Below are positions 9,574-19,398 of a stretch of 64,000 nt of DNA, piece after piece (within the stretch, counting starts at the first letter, position 1; every line of letters begins with the position of its first letter). A program made the translations under genes and the position numbers. The notes below the pieces were generated by a model, which made no database searches, was not told where the DNA came from, and saw nothing but the letters and a program-made list of their open reading frames with translations. The stretch is taken from contig JAHILF010000058.1 in the NCBI GenBank assembly GCA_018897105.1, positions 1-64,000 on the forward strand, read 5' to 3'. The stretch is from Pseudomonadota bacterium. GTDB lineage: Bacteria > Desulfobacterota > Desulfobulbia > Desulfobulbales > SURF-16.

Positions 9574-10865
9574 ATTCTTCTCCGGCGTTACTCTTGCAGA
9601 ATGCACGTATCATTGACCCCGCTAATAATATTGATGAACCCGGTGACCTGCTTATAGTTGGCGGTACAATCAGCCAGAAAGGAAAAGCCCTGTCAATCTC
9701 CTGCCCAGACAACGGGCTTACCATCGATCTCCAAGGGAAATGGCTTGTCCCCGGCCTCATTGACATGCATGTCCACTTGCGGGAACCGGGTGAGGAATAT
9801 AAGGAGACAATTGCCAGCGGAACCAAGTCGGCAGCAGCCGGCGGCTTTACCGCCGTGGCATGTATGCCCAACACTAACCCGGTCAATGACAACCAATCCG
9901 TTACATCTCTCATCCTGACCAAGGCTGCAGCAGAGGGATCTGCCAGGGTTTATCCTGTGGGAGCAATCAGCAAGAACAGCAAGGGAACGGAACTGGCCGA
10001 ATATGGAGAATTAAAAAAGGCCGGCGCAGTCGCTGTTTCTGACGATGGTCGTCCGGTCGAGAACAGCCAACTCATGCGTCGTGCTCTTGAATACAGCGGT
10101 AATCATAACCTGCTCGTTATTTCCCATTCTGAAGAGGCCAGCTTAAGCGAAAACGGCGTGATGAATGAAGGCGCTCTCTCTACAAGATTGGGATTACGGG
10201 GTGTTCCCACGGTCGCTGAGTCTATTATGATCTACCGGGATCTGGCTTTGGCGAAATATGTTGAACGTCCCATCCATATTGCCCACATCAGCACCAGGGA
10301 GTCTGTCGATCTGGTGCGCTGGGCCAAGAGTAAAGGGTGCAAAGTAACAGCGGAGACCGCACCGCATTACTTTTCTCTTACTGAAGAAGCGGTCGGCATT
10401 TATAATACCCGGGCCAAAATGAATCCGCCTCTTCGTTCGGCTGATGACCTGGCGGCAATCAGGGAAGGTCTGCGGGACGGCACCATTGATGCCATCGCCA
10501 CCGACCATGCCCCTCATAGCGCCATGGAAAAAGATGTTGAGTTTGATCAGGCGGCCAATGGCATCATTGGGCTGGAAACCGCCGTTCCACTCACCCTGGC
10601 CTTGGTCCGAGAAAACATCCTCAGCCCTTCAAGAATGATTGAACTTCTTTCTACCCAGCCAGCCAGAATACTGGGAGTTACGGGAGGATCACTCGCAGAG
10701 GGTTATACCGCTGATATTACGGTAATTGATCCGGAAAAAACTTTTGTTTACCGAGAAGAAGATATTGTTTCGAAAAGTTCTAATTCCCCGTTTCTTGGCT
10801 GGGAATTCACAGGCAAGGCGGTGCTGACGATTGTCGGGGGCAAGATTACCTACCGGGATCTGTGA
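9570..10865 (+). CDS. pyrC: Dihydroorotase
   Basis: This 431-aa amidohydrolase closes carbamoyl aspartate to dihydroorotate. The metal-binding motif [16 protein letters not shown] is near residue 65. The sequence continues with [33 protein letters not shown], the [14 protein letters not shown] motif and ATDHAPHS with the catalytic aspartate. Length and motifs fit the long type-I dihydroorotase (PyrC/PyrX class), and because the zinc-site residues are present it should be active. GGGAGGAACG precedes the ATG, which lies within the end of pyrB. Confidence 0.95.
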   Translation: MNSSPALLLQNARIIDPANNIDEPGDLLIVGGTISQKGKALSISCPDNGLTIDLQGKWLVPGLIDMHVHLREPGEEYKETIASGTKSAAAGGFTAVACMPNTNPVNDNQSVTSLILTKAAAEGSARVYPVGAISKNSKGTELAEYGELKKAGAVAVSDDGRPVENSQLMRRALEYSGNHNLLVISHSEEASLSENGVMNEGALSTRLGLRGVPTVAESIMIYRDLALAKYVERPIHIAHISTRESVDLVRWAKSKGCKVTAETAPHYFSLTEEAVGIYNTRAKMNPPLRSADDLAAIREGLRDGTIDAIATDHAPHSAMEKDVEFDQAANGIIGLETAVPLTLALVRENILSPSRMIELLSTQPARILGVTGGSLAEGYTADITVIDPEKTFVYREEDIVSKSSNSPFLGWEFTGKAVLTIVGGKITYRDL

Positions 10866-10938
10866 AAAAACTTTGTCCTTTTCCCGTCAAGAGTAAACTG
10901 AACGAAGATTGCCGCTATCCCCCAGCGCTCAACTGCTT

Positions 10939-11292
10939 TCAACTTTTAATATCAAGCAAACTTCCCACCATTTCGTCAGAAAATTGGATCATCTTCAGAT
11001 TGGCCTGGTAGAATCTCCGGTTGAGCATTGCCTGAGGAAACTCCTCGGATATTTCCACATTTGACTTTTCCACCAGACTATAACCCTCCGGGCTCTGTTC
11101 GTAGGACAATGGCCCGGGTGTGTCAATCCTGCTCACCTGAGGTTCAACCGTCCCAGCCGCTTCAGATTGAAATGTCACCCGTGTTTTTTTAAAACCGTCG
11201 GTATTAACATTGGCAGTATTATCGGCAATTGATTCCTGTTTTTTTGCAAAAGCAGAAAGAGCGGAAAGAGATGAATGAATTGCTGAGATCAT
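10939..11292 (-). CDS. Small FlgC-like flagellar rod domain protein
   Basis: The 117-aa product has the two end motifs of flagellar rod proteins. The N-terminal helix region SSLSALSAFAKKQESIADNTANVNTDGFKK is the rod signature. The C-terminus NRRFYQANLKMIQFSDEMVGSLLDI is the coiled C-terminal rod helix. Only about 45 residues lie between them, so it is shorter than FlgC (about 130-150 aa). GAGGCTGGC precedes the ATG. No other flagellar gene is in the window. It could be a solo rod-like protein or a reduced FlgC paralogue; which structure it joins cannot be told. Confidence 0.75.
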   Translation of the reverse strand: MISAIHSSLSALSAFAKKQESIADNTANVNTDGFKKTRVTFQSEAAGTVEPQVSRIDTPGPLSYEQSPEGYSLVEKSNVEISEEFPQAMLNRRFYQANLKMIQFSDEMVGSLLDIKS

Positions 11293-11399
11293 GCCAGCCT
11301 CCTATCGGCTATGCCGAAAACGGATATTTTTGACAGGTAAAAAAAAAATGAATCTTTTAAAACATTTTATCAATTGAGGGCAAAAAAATCCAATTTTTT

Positions 11400-13703
11400 T
11401 TATACCTCTTCATCCTCTGCGGTCAATTTCTTCATATACCCACACTTCTCGTTTGGACATTTCAGATGAAGACCATATTTTTTATTTTCCTTCTCCAGCA
11501 GGTAGGGAGCCTGGCAATCTGGGCAGGGTTCATTTACAGGTTTATCCCAAATGGCATAGCGGCATTTCGGGTAGTGATTGCAGCTGTAAAATATTTTTCC
11601 CTTTTTGGAGATTTTTTTAATCAATTCACCCCCGCATCCCTCCTCAGGGCAACGCACTCCCGTTTTTTCGGCCGGGATATGTTTACACTCTGGATAACCT
11701 GAACAAGCAAGAAATCTGCCAAAACGGCCATTTTTATAAACCAAGGGTCGCCCGCATTTTTCACATTTCTCTCCGGAAGGCATCGGTTCCTCTTTGTCCA
11801 CGGGAACAATATTGCCCTCACCATCCTTTTTAAAATCCTGGGTATTCTTGCATTCTGGATAATTTTCACAGGCCAAAAACTCTCCTTTCCGGCCCCATTT
11901 GATAACCATGACGCCGCCACAGAGTTTGCATTTGATATCCGTGGGAACAGCGCTGCGCTTAACCGATTTCATATCATTTTTGGCCAGATCAAGCGCCTGG
12001 CGAAAGGGACCATAAAAATCATGCATAATCCTCACCCAATCCACAGAACCTTCTTCAATCCTGTCAAGATTCTGCTCCATGGAGGCGGTGAATTCAGTAT
12101 TCATTATGGCGGGAAAATGTCTGACAAGAAGCTCGTTAACCAGCTTGCCGAGATCCGTCGGAGAAAACTTTCGTTGCTCCAGCTTTACATATTCCTTTTC
12201 CTGGATGGTTGACAAAATGGCAGCATAGGTGCTGGGCCGGCCCACTCCATTTTCTTCCAGGGCCTTCACCAGGGTGGCCTCCGTATAACGAGGAGGAGGC
12301 TGGGTAAAATGCTGTTTGGGATCAAGCTTTAGCAGCTCAACACTTTGCCCTTCTTTCAGATCCGGCAAAAGAACATCCCTTTCCTGATCCGCCTGCTGCG
12401 TGGTTTGACTTTCATCACCGGACTCCACATACAGAGTCATGAAACCAAGGAAGCGCACAATGGAGCCGACTGCCTTGAAACCATATCTCCCAGCCGTAAT
12501 GGTCACCGATGTCTGGTCATAAATGGCCGGCGCCATCTGGCTGGCGACAAACCGTTTCCAGATCAGGGTATAGAGGGCCAGCATATCCTTCTCCAGAAAG
12601 CTAGCAAGACTATCCGGCGTCTTTGCAACATCAGTGGGACGAATTGCCTCATGGGCATCCTGGGCTGATTTTTTTGCCCGGTAGATATTTGGCTTGGCCG
12701 GGAGATGCTTGTCGCCGTAAGCCGTGAGAATATAATCGCGCACCTGTGCCAGTGCTTCATCATTGATTCTCGTGGAATCGGTACGCATGTAGGTTATCAA
12801 GCCGGTGGGCCCATCTTCGCCGATGGCGATCCCCTCATAGAGACGTTGGGCCAGCATCATGGTTTTTTTTGCGGAAAAACGCAGTTTCCGGTTAGCCTCT
12901 ATCTGCAGGCTGCTCGTGATAAAGGGGGGGCTTGGATTGCGCCGGGTTTTCTTCTTGTTGACCTTGTCAATAACATAGGAGCAATCTTTTAACTCGGAGA
13001 CGATCGCCTGAGCGGCCGCCTCATCCATGATACGATTATCTTGTTTGTTTGTCAGCTTCTGGCCGTTAATCTGCTCCAGTTGGGCCAAAAAAGGAGGAGG
13101 GCCGTCCTGCTGCAATTCAGCGATGATTGACCAGTACTCGATTGAGGTGAAATCAGCGATCTCCTGCTCCCGTTCGCAGACCATGCGGACCGCCACCGAC
13201 TGCACGCGTCCGGCACTGAGCCCCCGCCGCACTTTATCCCACAGCAGGGGGGAGATCTGGTACCCCACAAGCCTGTCCAGAATGCGCCGGGCCTGCTGCG
13301 CCTCGAACTTATTCTGGTCAATATCCGTGGCATTTTCTATTGCCGCCAGAATGGCCTTTTTGGTCAACTCATGAAACAGCACGCGGCGGACCGGTTTCTT
13401 GCCCGCCTCAATCGTCGTGGCGATATGCCAGGCAATAGCCTCCCCTTCACGGTCCGGGTCAGGGGCTAAATAAATTTGGTCAGCCTTTTGGGCGGCACCT
13501 CTCAGCTCTGTAATAATTTTCGCCTTACCGCGTATTGTTACATATTTCGGCTGAAAATCATGTTCAACATCCACACCCAATGTCTTTACCGGCAAATCGC
13601 GAATATGGCCCACCGAGGCCTTTACCGTAAAAGATTTGCCGAGATATCTCTGCAATGTACGCGCCTTGGCAGGCGACTCAACTATTATTAATGAATTCGA
13701 CAT
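11400..13703 (-). CDS. topA: DNA topoisomerase I
   Basis: Type IA topoisomerase that relaxes negative supercoils. The 767-aa product has the N-terminal TOPRIM domain (SLIIVESPAKA and APDPDREGEAIAW, acidic residues 82, 84 and 88), the active-site tyrosine Tyr305 in GLITYMRTDS, and four C-terminal zinc modules with CXXC pairs (near CKLCGG/CENYPECK, CEKCGR/CSGYPECK, CPEEGCGG/CNHYPKC, CPDCQ/CPNEKCG). It follows dprA by 28 bases in the same orientation, and the group dnaG-rpoD-dprA-topA probably forms an operon. Confidence 0.97.
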   Translation of the reverse strand: MSNSLIIVESPAKARTLQRYLGKSFTVKASVGHIRDLPVKTLGVDVEHDFQPKYVTIRGKAKIITELRGAAQKADQIYLAPDPDREGEAIAWHIATTIEAGKKPVRRVLFHELTKKAILAAIENATDIDQNKFEAQQARRILDRLVGYQISPLLWDKVRRGLSAGRVQSVAVRMVCEREQEIADFTSIEYWSIIAELQQDGPPPFLAQLEQINGQKLTNKQDNRIMDEAAAQAIVSELKDCSYVIDKVNKKKTRRNPSPPFITSSLQIEANRKLRFSAKKTMMLAQRLYEGIAIGEDGPTGLITYMRTDSTRINDEALAQVRDYILTAYGDKHLPAKPNIYRAKKSAQDAHEAIRPTDVAKTPDSLASFLEKDMLALYTLIWKRFVASQMAPAIYDQTSVTITAGRYGFKAVGSIVRFLGFMTLYVESGDESQTTQQADQERDVLLPDLKEGQSVELLKLDPKQHFTQPPPRYTEATLVKALEENGVGRPSTYAAILSTIQEKEYVKLEQRKFSPTDLGKLVNELLVRHFPAIMNTEFTASMEQNLDRIEEGSVDWVRIMHDFYGPFRQALDLAKNDMKSVKRSAVPTDIKCKLCGGVMVIKWGRKGEFLACENYPECKNTQDFKKDGEGNIVPVDKEEPMPSGEKCEKCGRPLVYKNGRFGRFLACSGYPECKHIPAEKTGVRCPEEGCGGELIKKISKKGKIFYSCNHYPKCRYAIWDKPVNEPCPDCQAPYLLEKENKKYGLHLKCPNEKCGYMKKLTAEDEEV

Positions 13704-13731
13704 AAGTACTCAAAATAGATATTAAAAAAAT

Positions 13732-14850
13732 TTACACTGATGCCGGGCGCCGCTTCTGATATTGATTTCCCGGCAGGGACTCAACAAATCCCTTCAGCTC
13801 CAGCATCAACAGCAATTCATTCACCTTCTGCACTGTCATCCGGCTTTGCCGGGTAATTTCATCAATGGTCTGCGGGTATACATCAAGATATGCAAAAAGC
13901 CCTTTTTCCTCCTCTGTCAAAGCAGCATTTTCACGATCTTGCTGGCATGAAAGAGAGGAAGCATTATGAACTCCGACAAGAAAGGAGAATTCCTCAAGTA
14001 TATCATCAACGGTATGGACTAGCTTCGCACCTGCCTGCAGCAGCCGATGTGTCCCTTCACTTTTGCAGGAATCTATCCGTCCGGGTACGGCAAAAACCTC
14101 TCGCCCCTGCTCCAGAGCATAGTCTGCCGTGATGAGGGATCCGGATTTGCGGGCCGCTTCAACCACGACAACCCCAAGCGAAAGACCACTTATAATTCTG
14201 TTGCGTGCAGGAAAACGGAAGGCTTCCGGCAAAGCACCCAGGCGGTACTCACTGACCAAGGCCCCACGGCAGGCGATTTCCTCATAGAGACTTCTGTTCT
14301 GGCGGGGATATACCACGTCAAGTCCGCAGCCCAGTACGGCAAGGGTGGCTCCGCTTGCCTGCAATGCACCTTTATGGGCGGCAGTGTCAATACCAAGAGC
14401 CAAACCACTTACCACAGTCAGCCCTCGTTGACAAAGCCTTTTGGCTAGATCTTCGGCAATTCTCTGCCCGTAGACACTTGCTGCTCTGGCTCCGACAACA
14501 CCGATGCAGGCACTCTGCAACAGGGAGGCATTCCCTTTGACATAGAGCAGAATGGGCTGGTCATGTATATTACGCAGAAACTCGGGATATGCTTCCTGCT
14601 CCCGGGTGATAATCTCAATGCCCAACCCGGCAGTGCGTTCCAGTTCTTTTTCCGCAGCTGCACGGAGTACTTCTTTGTTGATGCCGGCAATAATATTCGC
14701 CCTGATGCCCGGAACCAATTTTCTAATCCGGCTCTGATCAGTCTCAAGCACCTGCTGCGGGCCGTCAAAAACAGCAAGCAGTTTGTTCCAACTCCTGATA
14801 CCCAGCCCGGGGGTCAGAGAGAGAGCCAGCCAGTCTAACAATTTATTCAC
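13732..14850 (-). CDS. dprA: DNA-processing protein DprA
   Basis: DprA loads RecA on incoming single-stranded DNA during transformation. The 372-aa protein has an N-terminal helix-hairpin-helix/SAM-like region (about 1-80), the Rossmann core with GVVGARAASVYGQ, VVSGLALGIDTAAHKGAL and the AVPGRIDS motif, and a C-terminal winged-helix domain (about 305-365, TIDEITRQSRMTVQKVNELLLMLELKG). It is full length. It lies between rpoD and topA; dprA-topA adjacency is common. With type IV pilus genes in the same window, natural transformation is possible but not shown. Confidence 0.95.
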   Translation of the reverse strand: MNKLLDWLALSLTPGLGIRSWNKLLAVFDGPQQVLETDQSRIRKLVPGIRANIIAGINKEVLRAAAEKELERTAGLGIEIITREQEAYPEFLRNIHDQPILLYVKGNASLLQSACIGVVGARAASVYGQRIAEDLAKRLCQRGLTVVSGLALGIDTAAHKGALQASGATLAVLGCGLDVVYPRQNRSLYEEIACRGALVSEYRLGALPEAFRFPARNRIISGLSLGVVVVEAARKSGSLITADYALEQGREVFAVPGRIDSCKSEGTHRLLQAGAKLVHTVDDILEEFSFLVGVHNASSLSCQQDRENAALTEEEKGLFAYLDVYPQTIDEITRQSRMTVQKVNELLLMLELKGFVESLPGNQYQKRRPASV

Positions 14851-14862
14851 CGAATCGGAAAC

Positions 14863-16473
14863 TTATTCTTTAATAAAACTTTCCAGATGTTTTTTGCGGT
14901 TCGGGTGTTTCAATTTCTTAAGGGCCTTGGCCTCAATCTGCCGAATTCTTTCTCTTGTCACGGAAAAGGTTCTGCCAACCTCTTCCAGGGTGAGATCTTT
15001 CTCCGTGTCAATACCGAAACGCATGCGCAGGACACTCTCCTCCCTCTCGGTCAGAGAACCGAGCACCTTTCTCAGCTGCTGGCGCAAATTGTCCTGTATC
15101 GTGGCCTCATGGGGTGAAACAGCCTCCACATCTTCTATGAAATCGGTGAGATTACTTTCATCATCGTTACCGATGGGGGTATCAAGCGAGATGGGCTCCT
15201 TGCAGATTTTCAGGATATTACGCACCTTATCCAGATCAACATCCAGGCGATCCGAAATCTCTTCAGGTGTCGGTTCGCGCCCCTCATCCCGCATAAACTC
15301 TTTCGAACCTTTCAAAAGGCGGTTGATGGTGTCTATCATATGCACCGGGATACGGATGGTACGTCCCTGATCGGCAATCGCCCGGTTAATGGCCTGCCGG
15401 ATCCACCAGGTTGCATAGGTGCTGAACTTAAATCCCCGGCGGTATTCAAATTTTTCCACCGCCTTCATCAGGCCGATATTTCCTTCCTGGATCAGGTCAA
15501 GCAGTTGCAGGCCACGATTCATATATTTTTTGGCAACACTGACGACCAGGCGCAGGTTGGCATGGGTCAGTTCTTTTTTGGCCTCCCTGCTGATCTCCTC
15601 GCCTATGGCTATCTGGGCCAGGACCTGCCCCAGCGTTTCATTATCAATCCCGAAATCCTCCTCCAGATTGTAAATCATGGTATCCATTTTGGCACTGCTG
15701 TCAGGATCGGCCTTTTTCCGGGCAAAAACCGCTTCAAACTGCCTCACAATCTTTTTGACTTCCTTGAGCCCGTCATGAATATGTTTGTTCTGCAGCAGGT
15801 CGTCCTGAAAAAGAGAGACGATGGAGTGAGTGGAACGATCCACCCGAACCAAAATATTAACACCCGCAGCCTGGTCGACATCGGGTTCCCGCAGATCAGC
15901 ATGCAAAGCTTTCCGTTCCCGGTCAATACGCAGAGCCTCTGAGATCTGCCAGAGAAACCTTTCCTTTACCTGATCATTATCTTTATCAACTAAACCCCGG
16001 AGCACATCAGAAATTTCACAGTTTTGACTGAGCAGGTCCCCCTGGATATTTTGAAGAATTTTAAGCATAAAAGGGCAAACGAATAATCCGTTCTGAATTT
16101 GCCGCTGTCCCTTTTCAATTTTTTTGGCAATTTCTATCTCTTCACTGGAAGACAAGAGTGAAACAGCACCCATTTCGCGCAAATAGGCCTTCACCGGATC
16201 AATTTCACGCATCATGGCGGCGGATGTTTCCCCGAAACTGATCATATCCTCATCGCCGGCCGGGCACTCCTTATCATCTATATCCCGATCATCCGCCGCA
16301 TCATCTCCAAACAGGAAGGTGAGGTCGTCAGCGGCCTCTTCAAACTGATTATCCAGCGGCCCGAGATCGCCCGACGCAAATAAATCGCCGCTCTCAGACA
16401 TCTCCGCCGCCGCTGTGATATCACTTCCGTTAGTTCCGTTTTGTGCAGCTTTTAATTTCTTTCTTTTTGCCAC
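14863..16473 (-). CDS. rpoD: RNA polymerase primary sigma factor (sigma-70)
   Basis: The housekeeping sigma factor. The 536-aa product has an acidic, low-complexity N-terminus (about 1-85) with little resemblance to region 1.1, region 1.2 ([18 protein letters not shown]), a non-conserved insert of moderate length, region 2 ([40 protein letters not shown]), region 3 and region 4.2 with the helix-turn-helix [20 protein letters not shown]. The downstream gene dprA starts 12 bases after its stop. The strong match in regions 2 and 4 makes the identification secure. Confidence 0.97.
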   Translation of the reverse strand: MAKRKKLKAAQNGTNGSDITAAAEMSESGDLFASGDLGPLDNQFEEAADDLTFLFGDDAADDRDIDDKECPAGDEDMISFGETSAAMMREIDPVKAYLREMGAVSLLSSSEEIEIAKKIEKGQRQIQNGLFVCPFMLKILQNIQGDLLSQNCEISDVLRGLVDKDNDQVKERFLWQISEALRIDRERKALHADLREPDVDQAAGVNILVRVDRSTHSIVSLFQDDLLQNKHIHDGLKEVKKIVRQFEAVFARKKADPDSSAKMDTMIYNLEEDFGIDNETLGQVLAQIAIGEEISREAKKELTHANLRLVVSVAKKYMNRGLQLLDLIQEGNIGLMKAVEKFEYRRGFKFSTYATWWIRQAINRAIADQGRTIRIPVHMIDTINRLLKGSKEFMRDEGREPTPEEISDRLDVDLDKVRNILKICKEPISLDTPIGNDDESNLTDFIEDVEAVSPHEATIQDNLRQQLRKVLGSLTEREESVLRMRFGIDTEKDLTLEEVGRTFSVTRERIRQIEAKALKKLKHPNRKKHLESFIKE

Positions 16474-16534
16474 AAGAATTACTCCTGCTGGGGAAAGTAG
16501 ATCATTTCATGTAATAAAAAAAAATACCAACATA

Positions 16535-18307
16535 TTATGTATACGAAACTTCGTCCATTTTTTTTTTCTGTTCCAGGAGCTCCATCTGTAAAACATCGTC
16601 ACCTGCCGCCTGGGCCTGACTGATACGCCGCAACAACCGTGACTTGCGATTTTGCCATGCCTGCTTGCGCACCCAGGTTGTCAATTCGTCAACAAGCAAC
16701 TCCTTCATGTCGTCTGGGTATGAGGGAGCCTCGATCAGAAGGCGGGCAACCAGACCCTTTTCCTCTCCGTGCAGCCTTTCGAGCAGCACCTCAGCCCCAT
16801 CCCCCTGACCGACAAGGTCGAGATCCTTTAATTGATCAAGGATAATCCTGGCGAAATCATTTTCATTATCGACAAGTTCCTCCAGACCTGCCTCGAGAAA
16901 ATGGGGCAGGGCTTCCGGGTAGATGAGCAGAAACTCCAACAGCCTTTCATACTGCTTGGACAGCTTCAACCCCTGCTTGCGCTGCTTCGCCGGTAAAGAA
17001 GGCCCAGCAGGGTAAATGCCGCCTTCACCTCGGCCAAACAGATCCTCTGCTTTCAGGCCAAGTTTATCACTAAAATGTGAAACAAAAAGACTTTTTTGCA
17101 GCGTCCGGTTACCGATAGCAGCAATTAAGGGCTGCAGATCCCTGACAATTTTATTTTTCCCCGCCAGACTCAAGCCATGTTCCTTCACCAGGCGACTGAA
17201 AACAAACTCGGACAGCTCCATGGCCTGGGCCACTTTTTCTTCAAGAGCCTCCCTACCGAAAGCGGCAATAAAGGTGTCTGGATCATGCTCCTCGGGCAGG
17301 ACAACAATCTTGGCATCAAGCTGCTCCGTCAGAAAAAGAGGAACAGCCCGCATGGCAGCCTTCAAACCGGCCAGGTCGCCGTCAAAAACCACAACCGCCT
17401 CTTCGGCATAACGCTTCAAAATCTTTACATGTTGAGCGGTCAAGGCCGTGCCAAGGGGCGCGGCGACATACTGCAAACCATGGGCAACCAGGGAAAGAAG
17501 ATCAAAATTGCCTTCAACAATCAGACAGCGGCCCGCCTCCCGGATGGCCGATTTATTCTGGTAGAGGCCGAACAGGGTCTGGCTCTTATTAAAAACCGCC
17601 GACTCCGGGCTGTTAAGATATTTCGGCTGGCCGTCGCCCAGGATGCGCCCGCCGAAGCCGGCAACCTGCCCGTTTAAGGAAAAAATGGGAAAGATAACCC
17701 GATCACGGAAGCGATCATAAACGCCGCCATTCTCCCTCTGCACCAGCAGCCCGGCTGCCACGGCAACCTGCTCTGCTTCGCCGGCGGAAGCCAATGCCTG
17801 GGCAAGAAAATCCCACCGGTCAGGCGCATAACCGAGTTGAAAGCGGCTGATCATTTCCCGTGACATCCCTCTCTTTTCCAGATATTGCCTGGCTTTGCCG
17901 GCCGCAGGATTTTTCAGCAGGAAGTCATGGAAAATAGTTGCCGCAACTTTGTTGGCAGCAAAAAGCCCTTCCCGCTCCCTAGTCTTCTTCAAATCTTCCG
18001 GGGAAAGCTTACTCTCTTCAAGTTCAATGCCGTAACGCTCGGCAAGTCTTACCACCGCATCTGGGAAGGTCAAATTATGATATTTCATCATAAATGACAA
18101 AACATCACCGCTTTCATTACAGCCGAAGCAGTGGTAGAACTGCCGCTCCCGATTTACGGTGAAAGACGGTGTTTTTTCAGAATGGAAGGGACAGAGGCCT
18201 TTATAACGCACCCCAGCTTTCTGCAGGTGGACATGCTCACCTATCACCTCTATAATATCAACAGCATCTTTCACCCGGCGGGCGGAATTATCCTGCAATG
18301 CTGCCAT
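16535..18307 (-). CDS. dnaG: DNA primase
   Basis: Makes RNA primers at the replication fork. The 590-aa protein starts with the zinc-binding domain (GLCPFHSEKTPSFTV and FYHCFGCNESGD), then the catalytic core with ERYGIELEE, the TOPRIM glutamate motif LIVEGNFDLLSLVAHG and VVFDGDLAGLKAA, and a C-terminal helicase-binding region. The product starts MAALQDNSARRVKDAVDIIEVIG; an upstream start is not supported. It is first in the dnaG-rpoD-dprA-topA run, 61 bases from rpoD. Confidence 0.95.
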   Translation of the reverse strand: MAALQDNSARRVKDAVDIIEVIGEHVHLQKAGVRYKGLCPFHSEKTPSFTVNRERQFYHCFGCNESGDVLSFMMKYHNLTFPDAVVRLAERYGIELEESKLSPEDLKKTREREGLFAANKVAATIFHDFLLKNPAAGKARQYLEKRGMSREMISRFQLGYAPDRWDFLAQALASAGEAEQVAVAAGLLVQRENGGVYDRFRDRVIFPIFSLNGQVAGFGGRILGDGQPKYLNSPESAVFNKSQTLFGLYQNKSAIREAGRCLIVEGNFDLLSLVAHGLQYVAAPLGTALTAQHVKILKRYAEEAVVVFDGDLAGLKAAMRAVPLFLTEQLDAKIVVLPEEHDPDTFIAAFGREALEEKVAQAMELSEFVFSRLVKEHGLSLAGKNKIVRDLQPLIAAIGNRTLQKSLFVSHFSDKLGLKAEDLFGRGEGGIYPAGPSLPAKQRKQGLKLSKQYERLLEFLLIYPEALPHFLEAGLEELVDNENDFARIILDQLKDLDLVGQGDGAEVLLERLHGEEKGLVARLLIEAPSYPDDMKELLVDELTTWVRKQAWQNRKSRLLRRISQAQAAGDDVLQMELLEQKKKMDEVSYT

Positions 18308-18644
18308 AGAACCTTCCTATACTGTGCCCTGGAAAACATACTCTCGCCCAGGAGCAAACCGCTCGCGGCCAGGTATGATCCCATAATGCAAAAATTTCCA
18401 GGCAAATAAGACTTTTTGAGAACAACAAACGCTTTTTGCTTTGCCCTTTACCCTTTTTACTTTATCTTCAATTGTGTCAAGAAAAAAAACTGCGCCCGGC
18501 CGGGATCACCCATGACAATCCAGTCGGCAAAAGAGACACCATACACGCCAATGCTTTTGTTCACAAGGGATTCCTGGCTTCGGCAGCATGCCGGGAACCT
18601 GTATATTGCTTTTTATACCCTACCACCACAAAGGAGCAATGGCT
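18308..18644. other. Divergent intergenic region ahead of dnaG
   Basis: This 337-base gap separates dnaG (minus) from the next plus-strand gene. On the minus strand a perfect TTGACA lies at 18480-18475, but no good -10 box follows at 16-18 bases. I see no gene or RNA here. Confidence 0.4.
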
Positions 18645-19364
18645 ATGACGTCCGATATTTCCCAATTTCTCAACTATGAGATCAAAAAGGAATTAGCTGA
18701 CCGCTACTTCGGATTCCGCAAGCTTATTGAAGATGACAAGGCCCTCCTGGAAAAAGACATCGGCCACCACATCCGCACGGAGGGACAAAGAATTGTCTAT
18801 GATCTGAACCGGATCTACATCATGCTGCAGGATGAAAAATTGATCATCAGATTTCTTGAAATCACTGGACTTGAAGAAAAATTTTATTATGATCCTTACA
18901 TCCTGACCTCGCCAACCTTGCGTACCCGGATCTTTTCCGGGGTGAAAACATGGGGACTCACCGCCTCGGGTCGCTTTAAACATCTGTTCATGGAGACCTA
19001 TGAGCAGTTGACCCAGGATGTGGCCGCGTACCGGGAGAAATATACTGAACTTGTCGACGACCAGGAAACCATTGAAGAGGAGATCAAAATTTTTTACCGT
19101 AAAAACGACATCGGTACCATCATGAGTTTTTTGCGGGCAATGGATACCGCGGATACCTGCGGCAACATGGAAGGTGCCATTGATACCGGTTTTTCAGATT
19201 ACATTGACCGGAAAATGCGGGTGACGCCCCCTGTGCAGGTATGCGGTGAAATACCACTCATGCCGCCGCTTGTGCCGCTGCCCCAGATCAAAAAAGAGCT
19301 GAAAAAACTCGCCGAAGCCGCCTTCCCTCTGCATGCAGACGGCTTTCAGCTTCCGCAGACCTGA
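18645..19364 (+). CDS. Protein of unknown function, helical, 239 aa
   Basis: I do not recognise a family. The chosen ATG at 18645 follows AAGGAGCA at a good distance of 8 bases; an ATG at 18639 is too close to the ribosome binding site. The product is soluble, without signal peptide or membrane segment, and rich in charged helices (EKYTELVDDQETIEEEIKIFYRK is a likely coiled coil). Residues such as VYDLNRIYIMLQDEKLIIRFLEITGLEEKFYYDPYI form a conserved-looking middle. The C-terminus has a proline-rich turn (MPPLVPLPQIKKELKKLAEAAFP). It lies 34 bases upstream of the antiporter gene, so the two may be cotranscribed. Confidence 0.8.
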   Translation: MTSDISQFLNYEIKKELADRYFGFRKLIEDDKALLEKDIGHHIRTEGQRIVYDLNRIYIMLQDEKLIIRFLEITGLEEKFYYDPYILTSPTLRTRIFSGVKTWGLTASGRFKHLFMETYEQLTQDVAAYREKYTELVDDQETIEEEIKIFYRKNDIGTIMSFLRAMDTADTCGNMEGAIDTGFSDYIDRKMRVTPPVQVCGEIPLMPPLVPLPQIKKELKKLAEAAFPLHADGFQLPQT

Positions 19365-19398
19365 TGCCGGCAGCCATTGATAAACATGTTGGGCAAAC

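Noticed and set aside
11300-11345. A sigma-28-like GCCGATAG upstream of the FlgC-like gene
   Set aside because: No matching TAAA at the right distance and the box overlaps the ribosome binding site.
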